This document shows positions 1 through 11,496 of a DNA stretch of 64,000 nucleotides, piece by piece (position 1 is the first letter of the stretch; each line of letters starts with the position of its first letter). The stretch is taken from positions 635,859-699,858 of the forward strand of contig BDDD01000050.1 in NCBI GenBank assembly GCA_001972305.1, in the 5' to 3' direction. A model generated the notes under the pieces. It saw nothing but the letters and a program-made list of their open reading frames with translations. It was not told the DNA's origin and searched no databases. A program made the position numbers and the translations under genes. Origin of the DNA: Cephalotus follicularis (Eukaryota > Streptophyta > Magnoliopsida > Oxalidales > Cephalotaceae).

Positions 1-1158
1 TTAGTGGTTTATTTTTATTTGCCACCGTATTGTCAATTGATATATTAAAGAGAACCACAGTGGGAGTATGTTGATACATACTATGTGCGGGGCACATAAT
101 TCAAACAAGAGAGAAACAATTTTAATAAAAGAAGAAAGAGACAAAAAGGGAGACACATGGCGTTGATTTTACTTAAGTCAATTTTTTTTCTTTTTGGCTC
201 ACGGGCAGTACGCAAAACAGGGGAGAAATCGCATGCCATGCGTGCGTTGGCTCCTACTGAGTGCTTCGGCAGGAGAAGACGACCCGCGATGGCGTCAGAA
301 GCCGGGGAAGAGGCGAACCTTTATCCACGATACTTTCCTCTTCTCTCTCTCCCCGTTTTTCTCTTTTTATCTCTTTGTTTTTCCGTGATATTTTTGCGTC
401 ACTCCCACTTCCGGCCTTCTCTTCCGCCATCGATGGTCTTGGTAGGTGGAGCCTCCTTGGCTCTACCTATTTTGATCCTAGACTAGGTGATACCGGCGTT
501 GCTTGGACGGGTTTTTGTGCACCGAGTCGACCTTGGCGTTCTTGCCAGCGTCATGGCGAGTCTTGGTTGTTTGTGTGAAGATTGGGGTATTTTGTTGTTG
601 GTGCTGGCTTGGCCGGTTCTGGTTCTGTCGGGCGAGTCGACTCAGTGAGTCAGACTCGCAGATATGCTATGACCAGCCATTCCTTGGCGAGTCACAGTGA
701 GTCCTGCCCTCCACGGTGAAGATCGGATGTTTTGGAGACCGATCTTGGCAAGGCCGGTCCATGGGGTGTAGGATCGGCACTCGCTGAGTCCAACTCAGCG
801 AGTCATCGCCGCTGCCAGCGGAGTCAGGGCGTTCCGGGGCGCTTCCTGCAGAGTCTCTGCCACCAATGGATAGATCGGTGCATCTTGAGTCCGTTGGTGT
901 CTTGATCGGCGTCTGACATGCTCGCCAGATTCCAAGCAGCGGGTTCGATGATGAGCAGCCGTTCCGGTGATGAGATGTGACTGCTGCAAGCGTGTAGCGG
1001 CAAAGTGGTGGAGCCTCCTACGTTGGTATGGTCGCTTCCCTTATGCTTTTATGTTTACCTATATGGTTTTGGTTTAATTTGATGTGCATGCTTGATATTT
1101 GTTTTGGTTCAATTGTTAATTAAACAGTGATCCTCGGCTTTTCTATTTGGTACTGAGA
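1..1158. other. unassigned non-coding region, possible LTR remnant
   Basis: No gene recognised. Short overlapping reading frames at 157-700 have no family resemblance and switch frame freely. A pyrimidine-rich tract (about 340-390) resembles the CT-rich leaders seen just downstream of promoters in other LTRs of this window. Between 534 and 810 the motif GAGTC recurs, once as the full palindrome GAGTCGACTC (634-643), with looser copies near 534, 647, 689, 699, 786 and 800. This echoes the GTCGAC-core arrays of neighbouring LTRs, but without their clean 21-bp spacing. It may be the decayed end of another LTR; this is inference only. Confidence 0.3.
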
Positions 1159-3552
1159 TGTTAGTGTGGACCATGACTTCTAGTCTTGGTGTTTTTGAAA
1201 AATTAAAATTATACACACTAGCGTCCTAGGACCAAATTGACCGGGAACCCTTGCCAGGTTTCCAATACTCATTGCCACTTGGGTATAACCCTAAAGCTGA
1301 TGTGGGGTGCATGAAGAGGGGCATTTTACACTGAACTGACCCACCATAGGAAACCTATTTGAATTGTCATTACCTATGTCAATAGGATTCCTATTTGTCT
1401 CGGTAGTGTGTAGCCATGGGAGGCTAGTAGGCCATTCGTGACCTACGATGTTCCTTAGACCTGAGCGGTTGTCATACATCGTGTAGTAACTCCTTGACTT
1501 TGATTTCCGCCTTCCTCGGGTCTAACCACGACCCGACAAAAGGGTTGCCTTTGGGTCTTGGGGGAGCTACATTGGTGTATGAGCGAGTTGGCGCAACATG
1601 GGATCGTCACACTCGTAATGAGGGTGAACGGCTTTATAACATCTATGATTATTGTAGACTTAAAATCTTGGCTAGTTATAGGTAGATTGGAAATGGGGTT
1701 TCCATGAGGGTCTGTCGATAGTCACAGTGCGTTCATAGATTTATAGTTATCACGGAATACCTAGGGTTAACATTTACCCAAACCATAGTCTGCGGTCGGA
1801 GCCAAGTATGACGAGGGATACACTACACGCAAATTGAGACAGGGTAGGAGCACTGATTAACCAGCTAATGACTGATAGACGTGGAACTCTGGTCCACAGA
1901 TAGAGGGGATGATTGGATCATGCCGTGGCTATTTTTGCTAGTCGGGGACTATTAGAATGGTCGTACCAGAATATGGGATGTTCTATGAAACATATCGTCG
2001 TACCGGGAACCAACCGGGCTTTAGGGTGCCACCTAATATCGGAACAGGTTGACTAGTTGGGAGACATTTCATTTAGTGAGAGGATAGCATCTGGGAGATG
2101 TTATTTTCATGAGGATATTTTATTTGATGGACATGTGTCAAAAAGTCTATGCAACACCATAATAAAATATTTTGTCAAAAGGTTGAGTGTTGAATAAGTA
2201 ACGTCTTGGGAGAGGGAGCATTTGGGTCAGCATTGGGCTTGATGTTCCCATGCCTTTTTGGGAAGAAGTGTAGCCTTATTCAAGGCACAATTCAGCCACC
2301 CCAAGTCATGGTAAGAAGCCCACCATTTCTTTTTTGAATTAATTCAAATTTGGTCAAAGAAATTGTCACATGCTTTTGAGTTTTAAACACTCAAGATATG
2401 ACACATTATGGTGGGAGGTAAGGGGCTTCATGACAGGGGGTATGGCTCACCATTCCCTTGCCATGGCCGACCACATGAGGGGAGAGTGAGAAGAGACAAA
2501 ATTCGACTCATTCTAACTTAATTACACACACTTTTACATGCCTTTTCCAAGATAGGAAATAGGCTAGCACACTTTTCCTTTCATGCTTCTCTCCAACCCG
2601 AATCTCTCTCTCTTTTCTTCCTGTATCTCATCTCTCTTCTTCTCTTGTTGAAGACACATAAAACCTGCTGGTTTTAAGAGGAAGAACAACACTACATCCT
2701 CCTCCCACCCTTCCTTGTCATGATAGGTGGAGATAACCTTTTACCTTTACCTATAGTGACTTTTAGCTTAACTTTTTTTTTTTTTTTGGACTTTTGACCT
2801 CCATCAACCTTTGCTGTTTTGGACGAATTTTGGAGCTTTTTTGGAGAGGATTGGAACTAGGTTTTAGAGTGTAGAGGGAGCTCTTGAAGGAAGGAGATAA
2901 AGACTTGTGTAAGTCACTCAAACTTCTCCTTTCTATCTTCCATTTTGGGTGCTAGATTTTTTCGGGTTTGGCTTAGGGTTTTACAACCCTAGCCGAACTC
3001 TTATAGGATACAAGGCATAGGGTTTGGCAAGAGTTTTATCAACCCTAGCCGAACTCTATCCTTGCCTTTTGTAACCTTCAAAACACTTAGGGTTAGGGTT
3101 TTGTTGCTTGTTTTGCTAGATGCATCTTTAGAGTTATATATTGTGATATTGTGTTTGTATGTGTGGTGTTGTTTTTCCCTTAGGGTTTTGGTCTAGGGTT
3201 TGGTACCCTAGTTGAACCCTAAGGGCTGCTTGTGGGCTCCCTTTTAATGCATAAGAGTTTGGCATTTTAGTGGTTAAGGGTTTCATGGCATTGGATTAGG
3301 GTTTTGGTGTGCAACCCTAGTCCATTTTGTGTATTGCCAATTTTAGGGCTATGGAAACCCTATGTGAACCCGCTCCTTGTGCATGCACATATCTTTGTTG
3401 GTTCAATTGGAAAGTTTAATTAGAAGATCCTTGCTGTGTTTGGACTAATTATGGACTTAGAATTAGGGTAGTCCATTGCTTGGGAGATTGTAAAATTATA
3501 CCCTTGTGAATCTGAAACCTTAAATTGGTCCAACTGGCTTTTGAGCCTTTCA
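1159..3552 (+). mobile_element. SL1: probable solo LTR, large-LTR copia family of Copia-A/B
   Basis: The sequence from about 1285 onward is collinear with the Copia-A 3' LTR (from about 44390) and with the LTRs of Copia-B and SL6. Shared landmarks include the block around 'ctaaagct..tggggtgc' and 'gacccacc'. The start TGTTAGTGTGG and the end GAGCCTTTCA match the TGTTAG/TGTTGG start and the GAGCC...CA end of the family, and the 2394-bp length fits (Copia-A 2254, Copia-B 2467). Flanks are TGAGA and GTAGA, not a convincing duplication, so the ends are less certain than for the other solo LTRs. No internal genes follow. Unlike Copia-B and SL6, it has no GTCGAC-core array. Confidence 0.6.
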
Positions 3553-4540
3553 GTAGAAAGAGAGAGAGAATATTATCAAATCATTCCATTAATGTTATTA
3601 CCATAATCCTTGGTCTTTTCTAATTATGTCTCCTCCCACTATTGTAATCGTATCCCACACCTCCATGTGGAATTCAGGAAGCCTCTCACTTCCTAGTGGG
3701 GATCGAAATCTATCTCTCTATCATGGCCACAGCGGTGGGCATGACAGACCACAATATCAAGATAGGTAGACACGAGTGTCAATTTACGTCAGGACCTCTT
3801 GCCCAAAAATGTAAGATCCGATACAAGATTCAGCCTATCGGCCCTTATGGTCTCATCGGTGGGCATGATAAAAACCATAAGATCCCGATATAAGTCAAAC
3901 CCACAATCCTCGAAGAAATGAACTTGTTTTGTTACCCACAAGAGAGCTTGTCAGAGTTTCAAAACATGGTCATTTCCTTCCAGTGCACCTCACACTGAAA
4001 TTAAACATAAATGGTCATATGAGGGACCTCTGTGGAGGTAGTGTTATCCCTAATATGTCCACACCATTCAACGAAGGTCATATAAGGCCAACGACGGGGA
4101 AGCCTTATGCCCCACCGCTTATGGACTTATTATTTTACAAGTTGGAGGAAATTTGTCTCATCGGGTTTTAAGATTTTACCATAAGCTGTTATTATATTGA
4201 TTTTATCATCCAATCCATTTGAACGGTTTAGCATGCTTACGTGTTTGGATTGTTTGCAAAAAGAAAACATCCATCTCATGCAACCTATTCCCACATAGAA
4301 ATAAAAATGGCCAGGAACTAAATCTATAAGTGATCACATGAGCCAATGTGATCACTCAATCTCCTAGGTGAACTATTCAAAACTACTTTATTACATAATA
4401 CACCATGCATACATGACCTTCACTTGGTCTTACAATTTCCATGATCATCCTCTTCAAGCTCCTTTGTGATTCCTCTCTTCTTTGTTTACAAAATGAAATT
4501 TCCAAATACATTTCAAAAATAAAGAATAGAATAAAAATTG
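3553..4540 (-). mobile_element. fragment of copia 5' leader, homologous to 39850-40540
   Basis: This stretch matches plus-strand 39860-40540, the untranslated segment upstream of the Copia-B gag start. Shared blocks include the region around 'cttcctagtggggatcg' and the one around 'ccccaccgcttatggactt'. Because gag of Copia-B is on the minus strand, the sense direction here is also minus, opposite to the adjoining SL1. No gag follows, so it is a stranded fragment. The short reading frames at 3696-4171 are chance. The right edge at about 4540 is where homology to the Gag-2 LTR begins. Confidence 0.55.
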
Positions 4541-6618
4541 GTTCACTGATTCAACCCTTTATTTATAGGCTTCTTGCAGAAATGTAGTCGTTGTAATCGT
4601 CTTAGAGCCGTTGGAATCATTTAAGGAAAGTTGTCACCATTTCAGCAACTTCAAATCTTACAGATTTTCATATCTGGTTGTCTTGGGCATCGACGCTTAT
4701 GCATGGCATTGACGTCTATGGTCTGTGTGTTGATTCCATTATGTCTTAGCGTAATCTCCATATGCTTCTGTCTGATTTTTGCTCGAATTGGCGTTGAGGT
4801 GTAATCATGAAGTTGACGCATATATCCTTTGTGTTGACTTCTTCCTTGTTACGTGTTAACGACTAAACCTTCTGTAAGATTATTGCACTTTTTGGCGTTG
4901 ACGTCTTCAGTATAGGTGTTGACTCATTTCTGTCTTCACGTTAATGTCTAAGTCTCTGTTTTTTTTTTTTACACCTCTTGGCGTTCACGTCTTCATTATG
5001 GCGTTGACGCCAATATGACAATATCCAGCACATTGACGTAAATCCATGTAGTAATTGACGAGGATCATCTTGAATCTCAGAATTCATATTCAAGCTCAGC
5101 ACGTTTGTAGCGCCCCGACCCGAGTTCGCTAATAGCTCAAAGCGAACTCCGAAGATCGGTGCGTTACGTGTGTGTAACCTTTAACCGTCAAATTGTTTAA
5201 TCATTTAACGATCCATTTCATATCATAAAATCTTGGCTTAGATTTAAAACCTAACATTATTACTCAATAACTTCACAGGATCACATATGCTTACATCTTT
5301 GAAACACCAATTTCAAAATATCATATTCTCATTATCATGATCGTTTCTAATACCTTTGCATTTGTACATCACTTAATATATAACCTTTCACAGCGGAAAA
5401 ACATAAACTTATTACATCATAAAACAATCATATACACACCTTTATCATTAACTTCTCATACTCTCAAATATGTTCAATAACCTTTGATATCATCATAACT
5501 ATAGCATTCGATTCTATACGTTCACATCTATACATCGTCTATCATAAAACATTATACAGCGAAAAATATTAACACATGACATTAAAACATAGCTGCATAG
5601 CATATCATTCTTTCATTCCTTACTCTTCTTCCGCGAACTTCCACTAAAGCTCGCAACATCACGTTCAACGTTTCCTGGAAGATTTATTTAAAAACAAGAT
5701 ATTGAAAGGAGTGAGCTTTTAAGAGCCCAGTAAGAAGCATAGTTATAAAACGTTATCGAAATCCGTTATTTTTGATAATCTTTATCAAAACGTTTCAACA
5801 AAAACTGTTTTCTCTTGTAAAAACATTCATTTCATTTCATTTCACAATCATAAAACATTTCTCATCACTTTGAGTAATTAACTCAAAAACCTTTAGAAAA
5901 CAGTTTTGCATACCTTTTGTAAAATAGATATTTCGTATAGAATTAATTACTGTCTCAGAAAACTTAAAACATAAAAGTTAGAGTAGACATCTCAATGAAT
6001 CTATAGAGAGAAAAATCATAAAATTCCATTGAGAAACGAAGCTGCAATGAATTTTTAAAGTTGCAGTTTCCTTTTGAAAACAGGACCTGAGCAGTAGAAG
6101 AAAACATGGATTTTCATCAATAATTAGATAGAAAAATAACAGTTAAAGTATACATCTTGAGGTTTTCAAAACATTAAACCATTCGAAATTTCATCAAGAA
6201 CTCAGCAAGATATGAATTAAACTATCTGTTGTATAATTTTGAATCAAAACAGAGGAAGCTTTGACATAAATGGGTATAGAATTTCCTTACCTCACTTGAT
6301 CTCCTTCTCTTCTTCTCTCCCACGAATTCTCCTCTCCTAGCTCAGTAGAAACCAACGTTTTTGTTCAGCTAAGAAGGCACACATATATAAAGGGGAAGAG
6401 AAACTTGGAGGCTAAGCTTGGATGGTGTCATCCATGACCTCACCCATGTGAGCTTGCCTCCATGTGATTGAATTCAATCAATTCAGCTGATGCCACCTGC
6501 CCTATATTAGCAAAATATCATAATTCATCCATTCCTTGCTTGACACGTGCCCTACAAACCATTTAAATCCTCCCAAATGGGATAAAAAGCTAAAATTATG
6601 CACCTGACACAGGGCAAA

Positions 6619-6838
6619 GCGTCGACTCTTTACTTTTAAGCGTCGACGGTTAAGGCCTTATACAGAGCTTTTTCACCTCTATCCTGACTAAAGCGCTGAC
6701 GCTTTCTTACAAAGCGTCGACGCTTTAAGTCTTCATCTAAGTCAACTGACACATTTGATCTCCAAGCGTCGACTTTTACATTCTAAGCGTCGACCGTTAC
6801 TACCAAAGCGTCGGCGCTTTAAGTGGAACTGTCGGCGC
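6619..6838. repeat. GCGTCGACGC-type array, 21-bp phasing, in SL2
   Basis: Cores begin at 6619, 6640, 6693, 6714, 6766, 6787, 6808 and 6829. Steps of 21 bp dominate, with gaps of 53 and 52. Variants include GCGCTGACGC and GCGTCGGCGC. Spacers between cores differ. In the sense direction of SL2 (minus) the array lies upstream of the TATA box. Confidence 0.85.
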
Positions 6839-6885
6839 TTTAGACAGTTTTCCTTCTCATCACTTAGCAAAAAAAATTTCTTCTA

Positions 6886-6990
6886 GGGGCGCTGCCCCCT
6901 GAACCCCCGCCCGCTGTTCGGGCAGCGGGACCACCCGTCCACTCACCGGGGAAACCCCCGTACTCCCCAAGCGTAGGGTCATACTACGGG
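6886..6990. repeat. GC-rich hairpin module in SL2
   Basis: A block of G and C runs with strong self-complementarity: GGGGCGCTGCCCC, followed by CCCGCTG...CAGCGGG (7-bp stem). Related blocks occur in SL5 (53636-53735) and SL7 (60893-60965) at the same distance from the LTR start, so it is a family feature and not chance. Confidence 0.7.
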
Positions 6991-7236
6991 TCCCTTAAAC
7001 TATTTGCCAATTTACACAATAGAAATCATTTTCCATAATTAATATCTTTACTGGAAATTTGGGTCATCACAACGTTGATGCCAATATAATAGGCGTTGAC
7101 ACCAATACGTCTGATTTGCATGAATTGGCCTGATTTAACTTGACTTGTTTGTTTTATATAATTGATCCTTCACATCAACAAACAAGTTAGGTGATTTGTT
7201 ATCATCAAAACCAAGATTGTAACACAAATGTCAACA

Positions 7237-7836
7237 ATCTTCCCCTTTGTGATGATTACAAAACATTTACAATAAAGGGCTTTAATCAATACCAATTGAA
7301 CTTTAAAAACAAACTCCCACTTAACTTATGCATTAAGGCATCCCTTTAACAGGTCACTCACATACCTATGCATACATTCTCTATGCTCATTACACGAAAA
7401 GTAAAACATTCTCCCCCAAATTTCATGTAGAATAGGTCTGATATATCATACAATTTACCATTGTTCATTCTTATGCAAAACCCCCCTTAATAATGCAATT
7501 AACATATTAAGCATCCCTGATTATTTAATTTTCAGATTCAAAACATAAGTATCATAATAAGTTCATAAATCAAGAATGCATATTATAATTATCAACAAAA
7601 CATCATATTAACTCATGTATATTATCAACAAAACATGATATTAACTTATGCATATTATAAATATCAATCTCAATCTTTCTTCCCCTTTTTGATAGCATCA
7701 AAAAGTTGAGTAGAACATTTTATATGATAAATGAGTGAATATTAACTGAAAACATTTCTTACAACTCATATGCTTGGGAGAAACATTACCATCTTTTGGG
7801 TTTATCTTTAAGCACTCCTGCAAAACAAAAAAACAT
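7237..7836 (-). other. Gag-2 3' untranslated internal region and polypurine tract
   Basis: Lies between the gag stop (7837-7839) and the 3' LTR. On the minus strand it has purine-rich blocks: one near 7412 (a run of five G) and the tract AAAGGGGAAGA at 7239-7249 directly before the LTR, suitable for plus-strand priming. No open frame of interest. Confidence 0.6.
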
Positions 7837-8214
7837 TTAACATTTTGGTACCCAAGTGATTTTGGGTCTGTTGGAAAACGTATGTATGGAAACCTTTAAC
7901 TAAAACAATTTGTTTGCGGAATTAACAAATTAAATTATGAATATAAACAACCACACAAAAACACTCAAACAATAATAAGTAAAGAGATAAGGGATAGAGA
8001 GTGCGCAAACGATTTATAGTGGTTCGGCAAAATCCGTGCCTACGTCCACTTTCTCAAGAACCCCTTGAGTTTCCACTAGATACCACTAGCAACCTTTGAT
8101 TTTCGGCTTACGGGTGCAAATCAAAGCAAACCACCTTACACTTGATTTTGGGTTCCGGGTGCAAATTAATCAAACACCTTACAAGGGTTCACTCCCCTCT
8201 TTTACAATGGAAGA

Positions 8215-9261
8215 AAACAAGGAATACTTGTATGCATGTTTTGATATGTTACAAACACATATACTCACTTGATTGTAATGTTGAAAGTGTTGCAAAGGTT
8301 TAGATTGCATATACAGGCACATCCAGTCGACTGCCAAGCAATCCAGCCGACTGTTGAGGTTGAGTAGCCGACTGCCCAAGGATGAATAGCCAACTGGACC
8401 TTCAAAGAAACCCAACACCTGGAAATTGTCTCCAACCAGCCGACTGCCTCAGGGCTCCAGTCGACTACCATGACAATCCAGTCGACTGCCAAGGTTTCCA
8501 GCCGACTGCCAAGAAGTGCACATTTCAACCAGTGGCTTTTGTAAACTCCATTTCTAGCACCAACAGCCGACTGGAACAGAGCACCAGTCGACTGCCCAGT
8601 CCATCCAGCCGACTGCCACTCTCCAACGGCTATAATTACAAATGCACAACATTTGTCCAGCCGACTGCAAGGAAAATCCAGCCGACTGGATTTGGTTTGA
8701 ATGCTTAAAAATAGATCCGTTGGAGCATCTCTATTTAAGGAAGAATGTGGTATCTTTACACAAGAGACACAAGAAGAGATTACAAGACAATACACACTTC
8801 TTCCAAGCAACTCAAGAGCTATCCTACATCTTTCAAATCAATACCCAAAAGCTTGCAACTAGTTTATACTTTCACATCCAACCTTTAAGAGGTTATTGTA
8901 AACACAAACCAATCTTTTTATCTTCCATTGTAAAAGAGGGGAGTGAACCCTTGTAAGGTGTTTGATTGATTTGCACCCGGAACCCAAAATCAAGTGTAAG
9001 GTGGTTTGCTTTGATTTGCACCCGTAAGCCGAAAATCAAAGGTTGCTAGTGGTATCTAGTGGAAACTCAAGGGGTTCTTGAGAAAGTGGACGTAGGCACG
9101 GATTTTGCCGAACCACTATAAATCGTTTGCACACTCTCTATCCCTTATCTCTTTACTTATTATTGTTTGAGTGTTTTTGTGTGATTGTTCATATTCATAG
9201 TTTAATTTGTTAATTCCGCAAACAACTTACTTAGTTAAAGGTTTCCATACAATCTCCAACA
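8215..9261 (+). repeat. Gag-1 plus-strand 5' LTR (start missing)
   Basis: Ends CTCCAACA three bases before the primer binding site. A TATA box (CTATTTAAGG, 8731-8740) is followed by an R-U5 segment that includes a block resembling the U5 of Gag-2 ('gtggacgtaggca'). Upstream of the TATA box is the CAGYCGACTG array. The long antisense frame 8265-8810 is a by-product of the array and not a gene. Confidence 0.75.
8324..8688. repeat. CAGYCGACTG array, 20-22 bp phasing, in Gag-1 LTR
   Basis: Cores begin at 8324, 8344, 8365, 8387, then 8437, 8458, 8479, 8499, then 8564, 8585, 8606, then 8658 and 8679. Within each run the step is 20-22 bp. Full palindromes CAGTCGACTG alternate with CAGCCGACTG. The array lies 40-400 bp upstream of the TATA box at 8731. 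Confidence 0.88.
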
Positions 9262-9263
9262 AG

Positions 9264-9277
9264 TGGTATCAGAGAGG
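9264..9277 (+). other. primer binding site, initiator tRNA-Met type (Gag-1)
   Basis: TGGTATCAGAGAGG, three bases after the LTR end. This matches the usual plant copia/gypsy site for the 3' end of initiator tRNA-Met. Confidence 0.85.
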
Positions 9278-9316
9278 TTTTCTCATAATTCTTAATTGTT
9301 AGAGATATAAAGATCC

Positions 9317-11003
9317 ATGGCAAACCAAATGAATCTAAACATAGGATTAGAAGGTTCCTCCATAACTAGACCTCAGTTCTTTGACGGAAATAACTATAGT
9401 TTTTGGAAGACTAGGATGACCATTTTTCTACAATCCCTTGACTATCAATTGTGGCATATAATTGTTAATGGTCCTAGGATGCCCACAAGAACTATAGAAG
9501 GAGTAGTCTCTCGTAAACCCGAAAATGAATATAATGATAATGATTTTAGGATGCTCCAATTAAATTCTAAAGCTAAACATGTTTTATTCTGTGCCGTTGG
9601 CCCTAATGAATTTAATCGGATATCTTCTTGTGATTCGGCTAAAGAGATGTGGAATTTATTAGAAGTCACATATGAAGGCACGAGTCAAGTAAAAGAATCT
9701 AAAATTAGCATGCTTGTACATGAGTATGAATTGTTTGTGATGCATAATGATGAATGTATAAGTGACATGTTTACTCGCTTTACTACTATTATTAACTCTC
9801 TTAAGAACCTTGGCAAATCTTACTCTAACCAAGAACTTGTAAGAAAAATCTTAAGGTGCTTGCCGAAGAGTTGGACTCCAAAGGTGACGGCAATTGAGGA
9901 GGCTAAGGACCTTTCCACTCTTCCACTCGAACAACTCCTAGGTTCCTTGATGACACATGAGACAACAATGAAGAATCATGAGAATGTGGAAGTCAAGAAG
10001 AAGAAATCAATCACTTTTAAAGCTTCAAAGGAAGATAGTGAAAGTGATGAAGATGGAGATGTGGCACTAATAACTTCCCAATTCAAAAGGTTCCTCAAAA
10101 GTCTAAAAGGGTAAAAAGACTTTCAAAAAGAATTTCTCTCAAGATGAAGAGTCAAGCAAAAGGGAAGAACCAACATGCTACGAATGCAAAAAGCCAGGCC
10201 ACTTCAAAAACGAGTGTCCGAATCTTAAAAGGAAAGAGCATTTCAAGAAAAGGAATGAATACGTCAAAAAGAAGAAAGCGATGGTAGCCACATGGTCGGA
10301 TAGCGATTCCTCAAGCTCCGAAGAAGAAAGTGATGAAGAAGTTGTAAATTTTGCTCTCATGGCTATGGAAGAAGATACAAGTGAAGATGAAAGTAAAAAT
10401 GAGGTAAATTTTACTTTTGATGAATTGCAAAATGCATATGAGAACTTGTTTAAAGAATATGAAAGTATTTGCTTGAAAAATAAGTCTCTAAAGAAAAATG
10501 CGATTTCAATGTCTAAAGAATTGGAAACTCTAAAGAATGAGAATAGCAAATATATAAATGATATTGGTTCTCTAAAAAGTAAGAATAGCTTTTATATGAA
10601 TGAGATTGAAATTTTAAATGTTTCTTCAAAATTATCAATCGATTCAATAGAAGAAAATGAAAAACTGAAAATTGAGATTGATGCCTTGAAGAAGTCTTTT
10701 TCTATTTTTTCAAATAGTAGTGCAAAATTGGATAATTTGTTAGGACTTCAAAGGTGTGTGTTTGACAAAGCCGGACTTGGCTACGAAGAAATGAAAAATG
10801 TCAAACACTTTAAGAATTTCTTTATTAAGAAAAATGAGCCTAAAATTGCTTGCAATTATTGTGGTAGATTAGGACATATTTCTACTTCTTGCATTTTTAG
10901 AAATAATCTTTGTTTTGGTAAAACTAGAAAGATTTGGGTTTCGAAAGGAACTCTTGTGACTAACTTGAAAGGACCCAAGTTCAAATGGATACCAAAAGCT
11001 TAA
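9317..11003 (+). pseudogene. gag: Gag polyprotein of Gag-1 (one frameshift)
   Basis: Forms the retrotransposon particle and packages RNA. The first frame (9317-10114, 265 codons) has the copia gag region (DUF4219/UBN2-like) with 'FDGNNYSFWKTRM' near the N-terminus. A frameshift near 10110 moves the continuation to another frame, which holds a zinc knuckle CYECKKPGHFKNEC, an acidic and coiled-coil stretch rich in Glu, Lys, Asn and Leu (about 10281-10750), a second knuckle CNYCGRLGHISTSC, and the C-terminal motif GPKFKWIPKA before the stop. Two knuckles separated by a coiled coil are typical of long SIRE-like gag proteins. No protease, integrase, RT or RNase H follows, so mobility would need a helper. 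The start ATG at 9317 is 40 bp past the primer site. Confidence 0.8.
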
Positions 11004-11496
11004 ACTTTGCTTTGTAGGTGTACTTAAAGACAAGCTCAATATGTTCAAGTACATAACTTGGGGAGAAAGCTTTAGTTGAGGGGGAGGTATTGATTATGTT
11101 GATAATAATATTATTTTCTTAAATCTTTTATTGAGTATCATTTTATCCAACAATTGATATCTCTAAAAAAATTTTAAATGATATTTTTTCAATTGGTATT
11201 CTTTTATTCTCATTTGATATCCCTTTAAAATTGTTTAATTGGTGTCAATTCTTTGGTATAATTTTTTTTATGCTAACAAAAATGGGAGAATGCTTATGCT
11301 TAAAGAAAAATTGATAGCCTATGCTAAGGGGGAGCTAGATATGAAAATGTGCTATAAATGGAAATGAACTTCATGTGAATTTATAATTGATAAACTTTCT
11401 TTTTTTATTGTGAGATGACTTTGAAGTTTATGTAATGAATTTGAATGAATTTGCTTCATTATTTATGTAATGGTTTTTTTTTAGTGTGTTGATGAA
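11004..11496 (+). other. Gag-1 3' internal region
   Basis: AT-rich, non-coding. Contains G-rich blocks 'gagggggagg' (about 11078) and 'aagggggagc' (about 11327), as found after gag/pol in SIRE-like elements. It stops at about 11496 where the inverted LTR piece begins, with no 3' LTR in the sense orientation. Confidence 0.55.

Larger units (their letters stand above)
5106..7071 (-). mobile_element. SL2: solo gypsy-type LTR with perfect TSD ACGTT
   Basis: TG...CA ends with flanking duplication ACGTT at 5101-5105 and 7072-7076. The paralogous empty site survives in the other Gag-2 LTR at about 15060-15085, which runs through without the insert. Sense is minus: read that way it starts TGTGATGACCC and ends CGGGGCGCTACA, and a TATA box (minus) lies at 6383-6392. 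The 1966-bp unit is related to SL5 and SL7. It contains the GCGTCGACGC array (6619-6838) upstream of the TATA box and a GC-rich hairpin module at 6886-6990. There is no coding capacity. Confidence 0.9.
4541..7236 (-). repeat. Gag-2 3' LTR, truncated just past the TATA box, split by SL2
   Basis: Homologous to the upstream (U3) half of the 5' LTR (about 14490-15230). The LTR start is at 7236 on the minus strand and abuts the polypurine tract. Homology to the 5' LTR stops near 4541, about 25 bp beyond a TATA-like box at 4557-4568, so the R and U5 parts are missing. It carries decayed GCGTTGACGC-type cores between about 4686 and 5080, resuming at 7072 after SL2. Confidence 0.7.

Noticed and set aside
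157..700. Overlapping plus-strand frames near the window start
   Set aside because: Three frames are open at once over a CT-rich tract, none with a recognised domain; composition effect.
1159..3552. SL1 as part of a complete Copia element
   Set aside because: No gag or pol on either side within the window and the flank is an antisense leader, so only a solo or stranded LTR is supported.
8265..8810. 181-codon antisense frame as a gene, and its partner at 11554-11823
   Set aside because: It lies antisense to an LTR and is made largely of the palindrome array, which lacks stops. Repeated Ser-Arg-Leu and Val-Gly-Trp words come from the motif.
10100..10120. Programmed frameshift in Gag-1
   Set aside because: The shift falls inside gag, before both knuckles, with no convincing slippery site and stem, and Gag-2 shows no conserved equivalent; a plain indel is simpler.
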